35,743 nucleotides of DNA, from the NCBI GenBank assembly GCA_017415455.1, contig JAFQGS010000025.1:1-35743 (forward strand). The letters run 5' to 3'. Of the stretch, positions 16,667 to 25,806 are shown piece after piece; positions within the stretch are counted from its first letter, which is position 1, and the number at the start of each line of letters is the position of its first letter. Both the position numbers and the translations under genes were made by a program. Source of the DNA: Prevotella sp. (GTDB lineage: Bacteria; Bacteroidota; Bacteroidia; Bacteroidales; Bacteroidaceae). The notes beneath the pieces were generated by a model, which searched no databases, was not told the origin of the DNA, and worked only from the letters and a program-made list of their open reading frames with translations.

Positions 16667-17989
16667 ATGAGATTTAATGTAAAAAGTCTTTCGCGCAATC
16701 CATGGTCGTGGGTTCCGACATTATACTTCGCTGAAGGATTGCCATATGTAGCAGTAATGACCATATCTCTTGTTTTGTACAAGCAGTTAGGACTGTCCAA
16801 TGCGGATATTACATTTTATACCTCGTGGCTATACCTGCCGTGGGTGATAAAACCTCTATGGAGTCCATTTGTAGATGTGGTGAAGACAAAGCGCTGGTGG
16901 ATAGTCACTATGCAGTTGCTCATAGGAGCGGCATTCGGAGGTGTGGCGTTTACAATTCCAACAGACGTTTGGCTGCAATCAACTCTCTTTTTCTTCTGGA
17001 TAATGGCATTCAGTAGTGCTACACATGATATCGCCGCAGATGGCTTTTATATGCTCGGACTAAGTCAGCATCATCAGACGTGGTTTGTGGGTATACGCAG
17101 CACATTCTATCGTTTGGCAACACTTTTCGGTCAGGGTATCCTTGTTATGATAGCCGGCAACCTGCAGGTGCTTTTCCGTGGAAGCATTCGTTACTCGTGG
17201 AGTCTTATGTTCTATGGCGTAATGGCATTGTTCATAGCTTTTTGGCTATGGCACATGGCAGTGCTGCCTTCCCCTAAAGAGGACCAGGATTTAAGTCAAG
17301 GCAGGCTTCGTGGCATGGAACTAATGAGTGGTGTGTGGGATAGCGTTAAAACGTTTTTTACCAAGTTCCCGTTAAAAGAGACAATAATAGCATTCCTGTT
17401 CATGCTTTTCTATCGTATGCCTGAAGGCTTGCTGGTGAAAGTATCATCGTTGTTTCTCATTGACAGTTATGCAAATGGAGGACTGGGATTGTCGCCATCT
17501 GAGTACGGACTCGTACAGGGAACAGTAGGCCTTGTTGGTCTTACGCTTGGCGGAATCCTTGGCGGAATCCTTGCCAGTCGTGATGGACTGAAACGTTGGT
17601 TGTGGCCGATGGTATGTGCTATCACGTTGCCCGATGCTGTGTATATATATCTTAGCTGCGACCTTTCTGTCAGCTTTTTCATCATTAACGTCTGTGTTTT
17701 TATAGAACAGTTCGGCTATGGTTTCGGCTTTACTGCATATATGCTATACCTTATATATTATAGTAGAGGAAAACACAAGACATCTCACTACGCTCTTTGT
17801 ACAGCGCTTATGGCATTAAGCATGATGTTGCCAGGTCTTGTCTCTGGCGATCTTCAGGAGGCGGTAGGCTATCAGATGTTCTTCATCATAGTAATGATTT
17901 TCTGTGTCGTGACATTCCTTGTGGCTGCTTTGGTCAAGATAGATTCAGACTTTGGGAGGAAAACAGAACCAGTAGAGGGGAATGAGTAG
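16667..17989 (+). CDS. AmpG-like MFS permease, 440 aa
   Basis: Twelve-helix major facilitator protein. NPWSWVPTLYFAEGLPY, a long first hydrophobic region and SATHDIAADGFYM match the AmpG/acetyl-CoA-transporter branch of the MFS. AmpG proteins import anhydro-muropeptides for peptidoglycan recycling. The start lies 21 bases after the fusion gene carrying a SpoIID domain, so the pair is probably one operon with a wall-fragment role. The substrate is not proven by sequence. The stop at 17989 runs almost directly into a 32-bp tandem repeat. Confidence 0.82.
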   Translation: MRFNVKSLSRNPWSWVPTLYFAEGLPYVAVMTISLVLYKQLGLSNADITFYTSWLYLPWVIKPLWSPFVDVVKTKRWWIVTMQLLIGAAFGGVAFTIPTDVWLQSTLFFFWIMAFSSATHDIAADGFYMLGLSQHHQTWFVGIRSTFYRLATLFGQGILVMIAGNLQVLFRGSIRYSWSLMFYGVMALFIAFWLWHMAVLPSPKEDQDLSQGRLRGMELMSGVWDSVKTFFTKFPLKETIIAFLFMLFYRMPEGLLVKVSSLFLIDSYANGGLGLSPSEYGLVQGTVGLVGLTLGGILGGILASRDGLKRWLWPMVCAITLPDAVYIYLSCDLSVSFFIINVCVFIEQFGYGFGFTAYMLYLIYYSRGKHKTSHYALCTALMALSMMLPGLVSGDLQEAVGYQMFFIIVMIFCVVTFLVAALVKIDSDFGRKTEPVEGNE

Positions 17990-17990
17990 T

Positions 17991-18067
17991 TGTGAAGCTT
18001 TTTAGTAAAAGTATTAATTTGGTGTGAAGTAATTTAGTAAAGCACTAAATTGCGTGTGAAGTAACAT
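17991..18067 (+). repeat. 32-bp tandem repeat, about 2.4 copies
   Basis: Units at 17991-18022 and 18023-18054 begin TGTGAAG and share TTTAGTAAA and a following TAA(A)TT; a partial third copy runs from 18055. The first two match at most positions. It starts one base after the AmpG-like stop codon. Confidence 0.75.
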
Positions 18068-18096
18068 CAGACAGAATCACAGTCATGGTCATTTGA

Positions 18097-18165
18097 TTTG
18101 GTATACACGGCGTATACTTTTGGTATATGCCGTGTATACCAAAAGTATACGCCGTGTATACCAAA
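18097..18165. repeat. Perfect 31-bp-arm inverted repeat (long palindrome)
   Basis: The left arm 18097-18127 is the exact reverse complement of 18135-18165, with a 7-base loop (TGCCGTG). Each arm itself contains GTATAC-CGGC-GTATAC-like sub-palindromes, so a 22-bp TTTTGGTATA...TATACC unit effectively occurs three times in alternating orientation. It lies between two convergent genes and could act as a two-way terminator, a protein-binding array or a small mobile repeat. Confidence 0.9.
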
Positions 18166-18275
18166 ATGGAATGACATTGTTTTGCTTTTGAAATGGAATG
18201 AAAACATCACAAAGTTTTCGCCAGTTATCCAATATTTAGTCTTGTATGTTGTTTGAGATTTGTGACATCCATCTC

Positions 18276-19316
18276 TCAATAGTTCTTGTTGTCGATATAG
18301 GCTTCAAGTAACTTTGTTGTGCCGGCATTATTGTTTGGCGCGATATACAGGTCGGCGACGCTTGCCGGTATAAGGCAGCTGTTTCCCTGTGTGAGGCGAA
18401 TCGTCGTATCTTCCTCTGAAGGCATTACGTCATTTCCAAATCCACGGGTACTGTTTATGCGAATGGTGCAGTCGCCCTCAAGGCACATATATATGATGAA
18501 AGAGTCATATTTGTATAGTTTTCTGTGAAATGACCTGTTTACTTCCATCAGTTTTACAACAAAGAAAGGTGTTACTACCAGTGGTACGGGCTTGTTGAAC
18601 TTGCGCTCATAATGGGTGCGGTAGTCATCATACACCTTGTAGTCAATTGCGTCAACGGCCTCTTGCGTATGTAGCTGTCTTGGTTTCCCGTCAAGTCCCG
18701 GACGGTTGTAGTCAAATATGCGATAAGTTATATCGCTGCTTTGTTGAATCTCCGCAATCATCAGCCCGCTGCCAATAGCGTGAATTCTTCCCGCAGGAAT
18801 ATAGAAGACGTCGCCTTCTTTAACCTCGTGACGTTGTAGGACATCGCAGATGCTACCGTCTTCTATGCGTTTCTCGTATTCGTATTTTGATATTGGCTGG
18901 TTAAGACCAGAGTATAGAAAGCTCCCTGGTTCAGCTTTCATGACATACCACATCTCCGTCTTCCCAAAACAATTGTGACGTTCTTTGGCCAGTAAGTCAT
19001 CAGGATGCACTTGTATAGACAAGTCCTTGGCGGCATCAATGAATTTCACAAGCAGCGGGAACGTGTCTCCATACTTTTCGCTTACAGCCTCTCCAAGCAT
19101 CAGTTTGCCATATTCACTTGTCAGCGTTGCAAGATCTTTTCCAGCCAATGGACCATTCATTACAACAGACTTGCTGCTTGGTACTGCGCTTACTTCCCAA
19201 CTCTCGCCAATAGTCTCATTGTCCTGTGGTAATCCTTTCATGGGCTTCAGGCTGTTGCCGCCCCATACTATAGTATGGAAATTGTTATGAAAAAGCAATG
19301 GGTATAATGGTGTCAT
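18276..19316 (-). CDS. manA: Class I mannose-6-phosphate isomerase, 346 aa
   Basis: The cupin zinc site is visible as SIQVHPDD and KTEMWYVM, followed by GDVFYIPAGRIHAIGSG with the third metal ligand. It interconverts mannose-6-phosphate and fructose-6-phosphate, linking glycolysis to GDP-mannose and GDP-fucose synthesis in the cytoplasm. Length is typical for the short Bacteroidetes/Bacillus-type enzyme. It follows aguB by 47 bases on the minus strand and may be read through from the aguAB promoter. It converges on the AmpG-like gene across the palindrome. Confidence 0.93.
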   Translation of the reverse strand: MTPLYPLLFHNNFHTIVWGGNSLKPMKGLPQDNETIGESWEVSAVPSSKSVVMNGPLAGKDLATLTSEYGKLMLGEAVSEKYGDTFPLLVKFIDAAKDLSIQVHPDDLLAKERHNCFGKTEMWYVMKAEPGSFLYSGLNQPISKYEYEKRIEDGSICDVLQRHEVKEGDVFYIPAGRIHAIGSGLMIAEIQQSSDITYRIFDYNRPGLDGKPRQLHTQEAVDAIDYKVYDDYRTHYERKFNKPVPLVVTPFFVVKLMEVNRSFHRKLYKYDSFIIYMCLEGDCTIRINSTRGFGNDVMPSEEDTTIRLTQGNSCLIPASVADLYIAPNNNAGTTKLLEAYIDNKNY

Positions 19317-19363
19317 ATATGAATGATGTGCTTTGCTTTCTGTTAAACCTCGCTTATCTAATA

Positions 19364-20239
19364 TCAGTCAATGAACCTTCTGACTATGTCTGTGTACTTG
19401 TCAATACGGCGGTCGCGCAGGAATGGCCACCAGCGTCTTACCTGCTCGCTGTGCTCTATGTCAACATCAGTGATTCTTATCTCCTCTTCAGAGTCTGAGG
19501 CACGGTAGAGGAATTCTCCCTGTGGTCCTGCTATAAAGGTGCTTCCCCAGAACTGTATGCCATTAGTCTGTGCGGAATGGTCGGGCTCAAGGCCTACACG
19601 GTTTACCGCAACAACAGGCAGTCCGTTCGCAACAGCATGGCCGCGCTGTACTGTTGTCCAAGCCTCCCGTTGTCTTTGCTGCTCTTGCTCGGTATCGCTG
19701 CTCTCATAGCCTATCGCTGTAGGATAGATGAGAATCTCCGCACCCTGTAATGCCATCAGGCGTGCTGCCTCAGGATACCATTGGTCCCAGCATACTAATA
19801 CACCCAGTCTGCCCACACTGGTGTCTATAGGTTTGAAACCGATGTCTCCCGGTGTGAAATAGAACTTCTCATAGTACGCAGGATCGTCTGGTATGTGCAT
19901 CTTGCGGTATTTCCCAGCTATACTGCCATCGCGCTCAATCACTACGGCTGTGTTATGATATAAGCCAGGTGCGCGTTTCTCAAACAATGATGTTACAATC
20001 ACTACATTGTGTTTGCGTGCCAATGCACCGAAGAAGTCTGTTGACGGACCAGGGATGGTCTCAGCCAAGTCGAAGTTGCTGACACTCTCCACCTGACAAA
20101 AATACAAGGAATTATGAAGCTCCTGCAGTACTATCAGTTCTGCTCCGTTATTTGCAAGCTCTTCAATACCTTTTGCCAGCCTCTGCATGTTGCTGTTTAC
20201 ATCAGCCGTATTTCTTTGCTGTATGGTTCCTATTTTCAT
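19364..20239 (-). CDS. aguB: N-carbamoylputrescine amidase (nitrilase family), 291 aa
   Basis: Nitrilase-superfamily catalytic triad is visible: Glu in LIVLQELHNSLYF, Lys in GKYRKMHIPDD, Cys in LGVLVCWDQWYPEAARL. GYESSDTEQEQQRQREAW matches plant and bacterial N-carbamoylputrescine amidases. It hydrolyses N-carbamoylputrescine to putrescine, CO2 and ammonia. The frame extends 25 codons further upstream, but the family start MKIGTIQQRN at 20239 is chosen. It lies 95 bases after aguA, which makes its substrate. Confidence 0.93.
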   Translation of the reverse strand: MKIGTIQQRNTADVNSNMQRLAKGIEELANNGAELIVLQELHNSLYFCQVESVSNFDLAETIPGPSTDFFGALARKHNVVIVTSLFEKRAPGLYHNTAVVIERDGSIAGKYRKMHIPDDPAYYEKFYFTPGDIGFKPIDTSVGRLGVLVCWDQWYPEAARLMALQGAEILIYPTAIGYESSDTEQEQQRQREAWTTVQRGHAVANGLPVVAVNRVGLEPDHSAQTNGIQFWGSTFIAGPQGEFLYRASDSEEEIRITDVDIEHSEQVRRWWPFLRDRRIDKYTDIVRRFID

Positions 20240-20334
20240 GTTCTGATATATAATCTTTCTGTTTGGTATTCTTATATTCAGGCGACGGACTCGCATGAAA
20301 TTAGCTTCTCGCATGCGGTCTTATGCCATTGTTA

Positions 20335-21372
20335 CTATATTACGCCCTTGGGATATTGCATTGTGCAACAATGTAATGAGCCATGTTGCCTGACTACGGT
20401 GCTGCTGTCAATACATATTATGTCATATCCGGGGAATGCCTCTCGCATTATTTCCTCAGCCTTGCTGTCGTTCTCTGGCTGGTTGTACACCGGTAATATT
20501 ACGGCTCCATTCAGGATTATGAAGTTTGCGTATGTTGCAGGCAGGCGTTCTCCGTCTTCATACATTGCCTGAGGCATCGGTAGCTTAAGCAGTCTGTAAG
20601 GTCTGCCGTCAAGAGTCCTGAAACTCTCAAGCTGCTTTTCCATTGCTTTAAACGATTCGTAATGATTGTCGGCACTGTCATCGCATCCCACATATACAAG
20701 AGTGTCGTTAGGCGCTGTGCGCACTAAAGTGTCTATATGACCGTCGGTGTCGTCGCCTTCCAGGCTTCCGTGGTCAATCCATAATACTCTCTCGGCATGC
20801 AGCATGGTAATAAGCCGGCTGTTTATTTCCTCTCTGGAGAGCGGTTGGTTGCGATGAGGTGCCATAAGACAGCATGATGTTGTAAACACGGTGCCCTTGC
20901 CGTCACTCTCTATAGAGCCGCCTTCAAGTACGAAACTGTTGTGGTCAATATAATCGCCTTTGCATATACCGCTGTTGTAAAGGCTCCGGTTTATGCCGTT
21001 GTCAAGCTCTGCCTCAAACTTATCTCCCCAGCCGTTGAATCTGAAGTCAAGCAGTCGGGCCTCTCCGTTGTTATTAGTCAGGGTTATGAAGCCGTGGTCT
21101 CTTGCCCATGTGTCGTTGGTTGGACATTCGTGGAGAATGATGTTGTTCATCTGTCTTTCGTCAAGACAATTTTGCAACAGGTTCTCTACGGCTTGCTTGT
21201 ATGGCGTCACAACGAGCAGTTTCTGCCGGCTGCTTATGGCCTTTGCCATTTCTATGTAGGTGGCGTTTATGTCATCAAGATATTCCGCCCAGTCTGTTCC
21301 CTTATGAGGCCAGGTGAGTTGTATGGCGCTCTGCTCTGCCCATTCTGGTGGAAGTGTAAACTTTTGGCTCAT
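20335..21372 (-). CDS. aguA: Agmatine deiminase, 345 aa
   Basis: Porphyromonas-type peptidyl-arginine deiminase superfamily. It has LPPEWAEQSAIQLTWPH at the start, DTWARDHGF, NSFVLEGGSIESDG, IDHGSLEGDDTDGHIDTL and the catalytic Cys in GSLHCCTMQYP. It converts agmatine to N-carbamoylputrescine and ammonia, the step before aguB. The start at 21372 (MSQKFTLPPEW) is chosen over one 12 codons upstream because family members begin here. No secretion signal, unlike gingival PPAD. Confidence 0.94.
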   Translation of the reverse strand: MSQKFTLPPEWAEQSAIQLTWPHKGTDWAEYLDDINATYIEMAKAISSRQKLLVVTPYKQAVENLLQNCLDERQMNNIILHECPTNDTWARDHGFITLTNNNGEARLLDFRFNGWGDKFEAELDNGINRSLYNSGICKGDYIDHNSFVLEGGSIESDGKGTVFTTSCCLMAPHRNQPLSREEINSRLITMLHAERVLWIDHGSLEGDDTDGHIDTLVRTAPNDTLVYVGCDDSADNHYESFKAMEKQLESFRTLDGRPYRLLKLPMPQAMYEDGERLPATYANFIILNGAVILPVYNQPENDSKAEEIMREAFPGYDIICIDSSTVVRQHGSLHCCTMQYPKGVI

Positions 21373-21419
21373 TCTTTTTACTATGCGCTTTTTGAAATGT
21401 TGTGTCAAACTATATCATG

Positions 21420-21427
21420 CAAAGATA
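21420..21427 (-). promoter_or_regulatory. -7 box for aguA-aguB
   Basis: Reads TATCTTTG on the minus strand, 47 bases upstream of the aguA ATG. The -33 side is not clear. Confidence 0.45.
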
Positions 21428-21557
21428 TATAAAATAGGTGTAAGGAACGAATAAAAGCTGAAAAATATGAATGTGTGTATGCTCAGGATGGTATGTTGTT
21501 ACAGCTCTGACAGGATACTAATAGTGCGCTGATTTCATAAAAACATATCATTTGTTC

Positions 21558-21588
21558 TTGCGTTTCTGATGTTTAATAACTAAATTTG
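21558..21588 (+). promoter_or_regulatory. Promoter of the endonuclease gene
   Basis: TTGCG at 21558-21562 and TAAATTTG at 21581-21588, 20 bases between TTG and TA. The ATG at 21625 follows 36 bases later. Confidence 0.6.
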
Positions 21589-21624
21589 TGCCTTCAATTA
21601 TAAGAAAAGAGTAAAAGGTTTGTT

Positions 21625-22533
21625 ATGGGAAATATATTCAGACGTTTTTGTGTGTTATCGGCCGTAGCAGCTATTGTTGTGTCATGCGACCCGACAAGCG
21701 GTAAGGGCGGACTGGCAGAGAATCTTAGTGATGTGAGGCGGACAGCCGAGGATATAGAGAATGTGGCAAAGGCCGTTCATGACTTGGCCGAAAGTGTGGA
21801 TGAATATACGTCAGATAATAAGAATGATGCCTCCGAGACTCAAACAACCGAGGTGCTTCTGCCAGCACCAATGAATAAAGGAAAGGAGCAGATACTATAC
21901 CGCACAGGTTATGTTACATCGTATAACAGAGACAACCGAATACCAAATTGGGTGGCATGGAGACTGACAAAGGCACATACCTATGGTAATGTCAGCCGTG
22001 AGGATATGAAGTTTGAGGAGGATAGAGAAGTACCGTCACCTCGTGCCGCATACTGGGATTATTACAATACAGGATACGACCGCGGGCACATGTGTCCTGC
22101 TGCTGACAACAAATGGAGCCAGAAGGCTATGCAAGAGTCGTTCCTGATGACAAACATTTGTCCGCAAAACACTGTTCTTAACGCAGGTGACTGGAATGAG
22201 CTTGAGATACAATGTCGTAAATGGGCACGCCGTTATGGTAGCATAAACATAGTCTGTGGCCCTATATTATATAAAGGTGCGCATAAGCGAATAGGCAAGA
22301 GTAAGGTGGTCGTTCCAGAGGCTTTCTTCAAGGTAGTGATGAGAGAAGGTAAGAATCCTAAGGCCATTGCCTTCATCTACAAAAACCGTGAGGGTAATCG
22401 TCCGAAAGGTGATTATGTGAATAGTGTTGACCAGTTGGAGCGCATTACGGGAATGGACTTTTTCTCATCTTTGCCGGATGACGTGGAGCAGAAAATGGAG
22501 GCGGAAGCCGAACTGAGTGATTGGGGACTTTAA
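21625..22533 (+). CDS. DNA/RNA non-specific endonuclease, lipoprotein, 302 aa
   Basis: Residues 1-20 are a lipoprotein signal ending in IVVSC, so the protein is anchored in the envelope. A charged helical linker (about residues 25-75) leads to a NUC1/Serratia-type nuclease domain: YDRGHMCPAADNKWS contains the catalytic DRGH with its His, and FLMTNICPQN contains the Asn that helps hold Mg2+. The enzyme should cut DNA and RNA outside the cytoplasm, perhaps for nucleotide scavenging. It stands alone with its own promoter. Confidence 0.92.
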   Translation: MGNIFRRFCVLSAVAAIVVSCDPTSGKGGLAENLSDVRRTAEDIENVAKAVHDLAESVDEYTSDNKNDASETQTTEVLLPAPMNKGKEQILYRTGYVTSYNRDNRIPNWVAWRLTKAHTYGNVSREDMKFEEDREVPSPRAAYWDYYNTGYDRGHMCPAADNKWSQKAMQESFLMTNICPQNTVLNAGDWNELEIQCRKWARRYGSINIVCGPILYKGAHKRIGKSKVVVPEAFFKVVMREGKNPKAIAFIYKNREGNRPKGDYVNSVDQLERITGMDFFSSLPDDVEQKMEAEAELSDWGL

Positions 22534-22770
22534 TGAATCCCAGCCTGTTGTTTTTTATATAAACTGTGCTCAAAAGTGATGATATTACGTTAAATATTAT
22601 TAAATAAAGGTGCTTGGCATAATTTTACTAATATGTTTCACTATTAATGCACCTGTTTTTTATTAAAAATATGTTATTTTGTGCCAAATTATAACAAACC
22701 TCTATTTGTAAGGAGGCATATATTAGTTTTTTAGAATAATCTATATTAATATTACTAACATTATAAAAGT

Positions 22771-25500
22771 ATGAGAAAAGAAAGAAAAGTCAGTCTGCTG
22801 AAGTCTTCGTTGATGTTTTTGGCGGCTGCCACACTTGTTCCTGTTTGGGCTTTCGCACAGGACAAACCACAACACAAGGTGGACCTCAGTATCACAAATC
22901 GTGGAGACGATGAGACTCTCCAGCCAGGTTATACCGTATGGCGTGTGGCGCAGGGAAAGAGCGACAGTAAGACCATTGACGCTGTTACCTATACTCTAAG
23001 TTGTCCCACAGACGCTGAATACGAATTGCGTACAGGATGGAGCAAGACTTATATCCAGAACGCTGCCAATAAGGAAAAGGACGGACGTCTGACATTCGAC
23101 GGTATCGCACTTGACCCTACAAATACGTACTATGGACAGTTTACTCTTAAAATTGAAGGTCTGCCTGTAGGAACACATACTCTCCAGACATATCATAATA
23201 GTTGGGAGAACTCGGAGAAATGGTATCTCACACCATTTAATGTGAAGTGTAACGGAGAATTAGTTCATAAGGATGTAATGCCTACTTTCAGTCAGAATGT
23301 GGCAGCAAACGCTTGCTTGCTCACTACTACATTCACCATTGCCAATGCCGGTGACGCTGTAGAACTGGAGTTCTTTACTTCAGAAGCAAACCCAGGTGCA
23401 CCTGACGCTGGACAGGCAAACCACTACATGGTGCCTATCTGTAATGGCTTTGAGCTTAACACAGTCAGCATTACATCTCTGGCTAAAGACCCATATCCTA
23501 CTGATGGAGACATGCACGTTGATGCAGACAGCAAGAGCGTGACGCTGAAATGGTCGCCAGCGAACAAGGACGTTGCGAAGCATTTACTGTATTTTGGTAC
23601 AGACTCTGCTGCTGTTGCACAGTCAACAACTCCGTTGGTAACTCTTACAGATACCACATATCTGGTTAACAACCTGTATTCTATGAACACATACTACTGG
23701 CGTGTTGACGAAGTAGACGCATCAGGCAACGCTACTCAGGGTAATGTATGGACATTCAAACCACGTCAGTTGGCATTCGCTGGAGCTGAGGGTTACGGAC
23801 GCTTCGCACAGGGCGGACGCAACGGTGTCGTATATCATGTGACAAGCCTCAGCAACGAGAACGTTCCAGGTACTCTCTACTACGGACTCAAGAACATGGA
23901 AATGGGACCGCGCACTATCGTCTTCGACGTGTCGGGTATCATCGACTTCGGCTTTGAGGCTATCTTTATACAGCCATACGTTACTCTTGCAGGACAGACA
24001 GCACCGGGAAAAGGTATCTGTATAAAAGGATCAAATATCAACATCGGTTCTGACAACATCTGCCGTCACATGCGCTTTAAGCACGGATATGGCGATACAG
24101 GTAATGCCATGGGACTCTCTGGTTCAGACCATGCTATCGTAGACCACACCACTGCAGCATGGGGAACAGACGAGACAGTGTCAGGACGTGGCGCAAAGAA
24201 CATCAGTTTCCAGTATTCTATGATTGCCGAGGCACTTGGTATTGCCGACCACAAGAACTACGGTGAGGGTACAAACCATGGCTATGCGGCAACAATTGAT
24301 GGTAGGGCAGGCTCATGGCACCATAACCTTCTGCTACACTGTGCCGGACGTAACTGGAGTATGGGCGGCGGAATGGACGGTGAGAACAGACCTATAGGAC
24401 AGCTTGACCTATTCAATAACGTAGTATATAACTGGAACAGCCGTACTACCGACGGCAACGCACATGAGGTGAACTTCGTAGGTAACTATTACAAGATGGG
24501 ACCAGACACAAGACACAAGGTACTCATCACTCAGGACTTCGAGGGTGCCATTAATCCAGAGGGAACAAACAAGGCATACGTGAGCGGAAACATACGTGAG
24601 AACAAGGACGGAAGTCTCTCAACAGACAAACTCAACGACACATACAACCGTCGTGAAAGCAACGGAGGCTCTATTCCGACAGGATACGAGACATTCGTAA
24701 ATGAACCGCTCTTCCCTTCTTACGCTACAATACATAAGGCGGAGGACGCATTCAAGATTGTCACCAGCGAGGCTGGTGCAACAATGCCTGTGCGCGACGA
24801 CCAGCATCTGCGTGTTGTTGATGAGACTATTGACGGAACATATACATACACAGGCTCACGCTCTGGCATCAAGGGTGAGATAGACCATGAGAACGACCAA
24901 GGCGGTTGGGAGACTTATCCAGAGGAGACACGCGCGGCAGACTTTGATACAGACCAGGATGGTATGCCTAACTGGTATGAGAAGCTTGTAAACAGCAACC
25001 CTGACGTGGCAAATAACAATGAAGATTCTGACAAGGACGGTTGGACAATGCTTGAGGATTATCTTGAGTTCATGGCTAATCCTTACATTCTCGTTGCTCC
25101 AAACGCACAGGGGACATTCGATGCTGCACCTTGGTTCCGCGGTTTCAAGAACAGTTCACCTGAATATAGCATAGCAACAGACAGTGACTTGTTCACAGCA
25201 TCTGTATCCGGCTCAACCATAACCGTCAATACTAAGGGACATGGTGGCATCGGAATCGTCACAATGAAGGTTAAGGACAGTGCCGGCACAACACACGAGA
25301 AGCGCCTGAGCGTTGCCGTGACAGGTGAGACGACAGGTATCGACAGCGTATGGGATGAGAAGAATATCAACGTGGCAAAGCGTGAGTTCTTCACTCTCGA
25401 TGGCAAGCAGGTTAACACAATGAAGTCGCACGAGGTGTATGTAATGAAGATTACAGACACCGACGGTAAAGTTCATTCTGTGAAGATCATCAAGAACTAA
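22771..25500 (+). CDS. Secreted pectate-lyase-like protein with FN3-like and C-terminal sorting-like domains, 909 aa
   Basis: A signal peptide (about residues 1-30, ending AFAQ) leads to a beta-rich N-terminal domain. An FN3-like domain spans about 240-330 (SVTLKWSPANKDVAKHL...NTYYWRVDEVD). From about 335 (FAGAEGYGRFAQGGR) to 610 is a right-handed beta-helix of the PL1 pectate lyase type (IVFDVSGIID, LAGQTAPGKGICIKG, HHNLLLHCAGRN). Around 725-775, DTDQDGMPNWYE and DSDKDGWTMLEDY are calcium-binding repeats. The tail (FTLDGKQVN...EVYVMKITDTDG) resembles a type IX secretion tail. It probably cleaves pectin-type polysaccharide outside the cell. No SusC/SusD pair is next to it, so the gene is not in a visible utilisation locus. 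Confidence 0.87.
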   Translation: MRKERKVSLLKSSLMFLAAATLVPVWAFAQDKPQHKVDLSITNRGDDETLQPGYTVWRVAQGKSDSKTIDAVTYTLSCPTDAEYELRTGWSKTYIQNAANKEKDGRLTFDGIALDPTNTYYGQFTLKIEGLPVGTHTLQTYHNSWENSEKWYLTPFNVKCNGELVHKDVMPTFSQNVAANACLLTTTFTIANAGDAVELEFFTSEANPGAPDAGQANHYMVPICNGFELNTVSITSLAKDPYPTDGDMHVDADSKSVTLKWSPANKDVAKHLLYFGTDSAAVAQSTTPLVTLTDTTYLVNNLYSMNTYYWRVDEVDASGNATQGNVWTFKPRQLAFAGAEGYGRFAQGGRNGVVYHVTSLSNENVPGTLYYGLKNMEMGPRTIVFDVSGIIDFGFEAIFIQPYVTLAGQTAPGKGICIKGSNINIGSDNICRHMRFKHGYGDTGNAMGLSGSDHAIVDHTTAAWGTDETVSGRGAKNISFQYSMIAEALGIADHKNYGEGTNHGYAATIDGRAGSWHHNLLLHCAGRNWSMGGGMDGENRPIGQLDLFNNVVYNWNSRTTDGNAHEVNFVGNYYKMGPDTRHKVLITQDFEGAINPEGTNKAYVSGNIRENKDGSLSTDKLNDTYNRRESNGGSIPTGYETFVNEPLFPSYATIHKAEDAFKIVTSEAGATMPVRDDQHLRVVDETIDGTYTYTGSRSGIKGEIDHENDQGGWETYPEETRAADFDTDQDGMPNWYEKLVNSNPDVANNNEDSDKDGWTMLEDYLEFMANPYILVAPNAQGTFDAAPWFRGFKNSSPEYSIATDSDLFTASVSGSTITVNTKGHGGIGIVTMKVKDSAGTTHEKRLSVAVTGETTGIDSVWDEKNINVAKREFFTLDGKQVNTMKSHEVYVMKITDTDGKVHSVKIIKN

Positions 25501-25551
25501 AAGCACAGTCGGCATTTCTGTTGCTGAGAACAGGAATACAGAATAAGCGTA

Positions 25552-25584
25552 AGGGCAGCATCCGAATATGGTCGCTGCCCTTTT
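25552..25584 (+). terminator. Terminator after the pectate-lyase-like gene
   Basis: GGGCAGC (25553-25559) pairs with GCTGCCC (25574-25580), followed by TTTT. Confidence 0.75.
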
Positions 25585-25806
25585 GTAATGCCTTATGATG
25601 CCTCTCGTAATTCACCTGTATCTTACTCTGGTCTGACCATATATGATACCTTCAGCACTGGTATGCTGGGTTTCCCCTAACCTGTATGCTCCGTTGGTTG
25701 GGAACATCAAATCTATAAAAAGAGTTAAACTGCATGTGTAAAAACAATCAAATAAGACAAAAAGTGCTATCTTTGCAAAGAATTATACATATAAAGCTAT
25801 AGAAGC
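25585..25806 (+). promoter_or_regulatory. Intergenic leader of the Nif3-like gene
   Basis: No gene is seen. TATCTTTG at 25768-25775 matches the -7 box and would give a leader of about 25 bases before the GTG at 25807. No good -33 box is present. Confidence 0.45.

Noticed and set aside
17991-18165. CRISPR array
   Set aside because: The repeats are contiguous or palindromic without unique spacers, and no cas genes are near.
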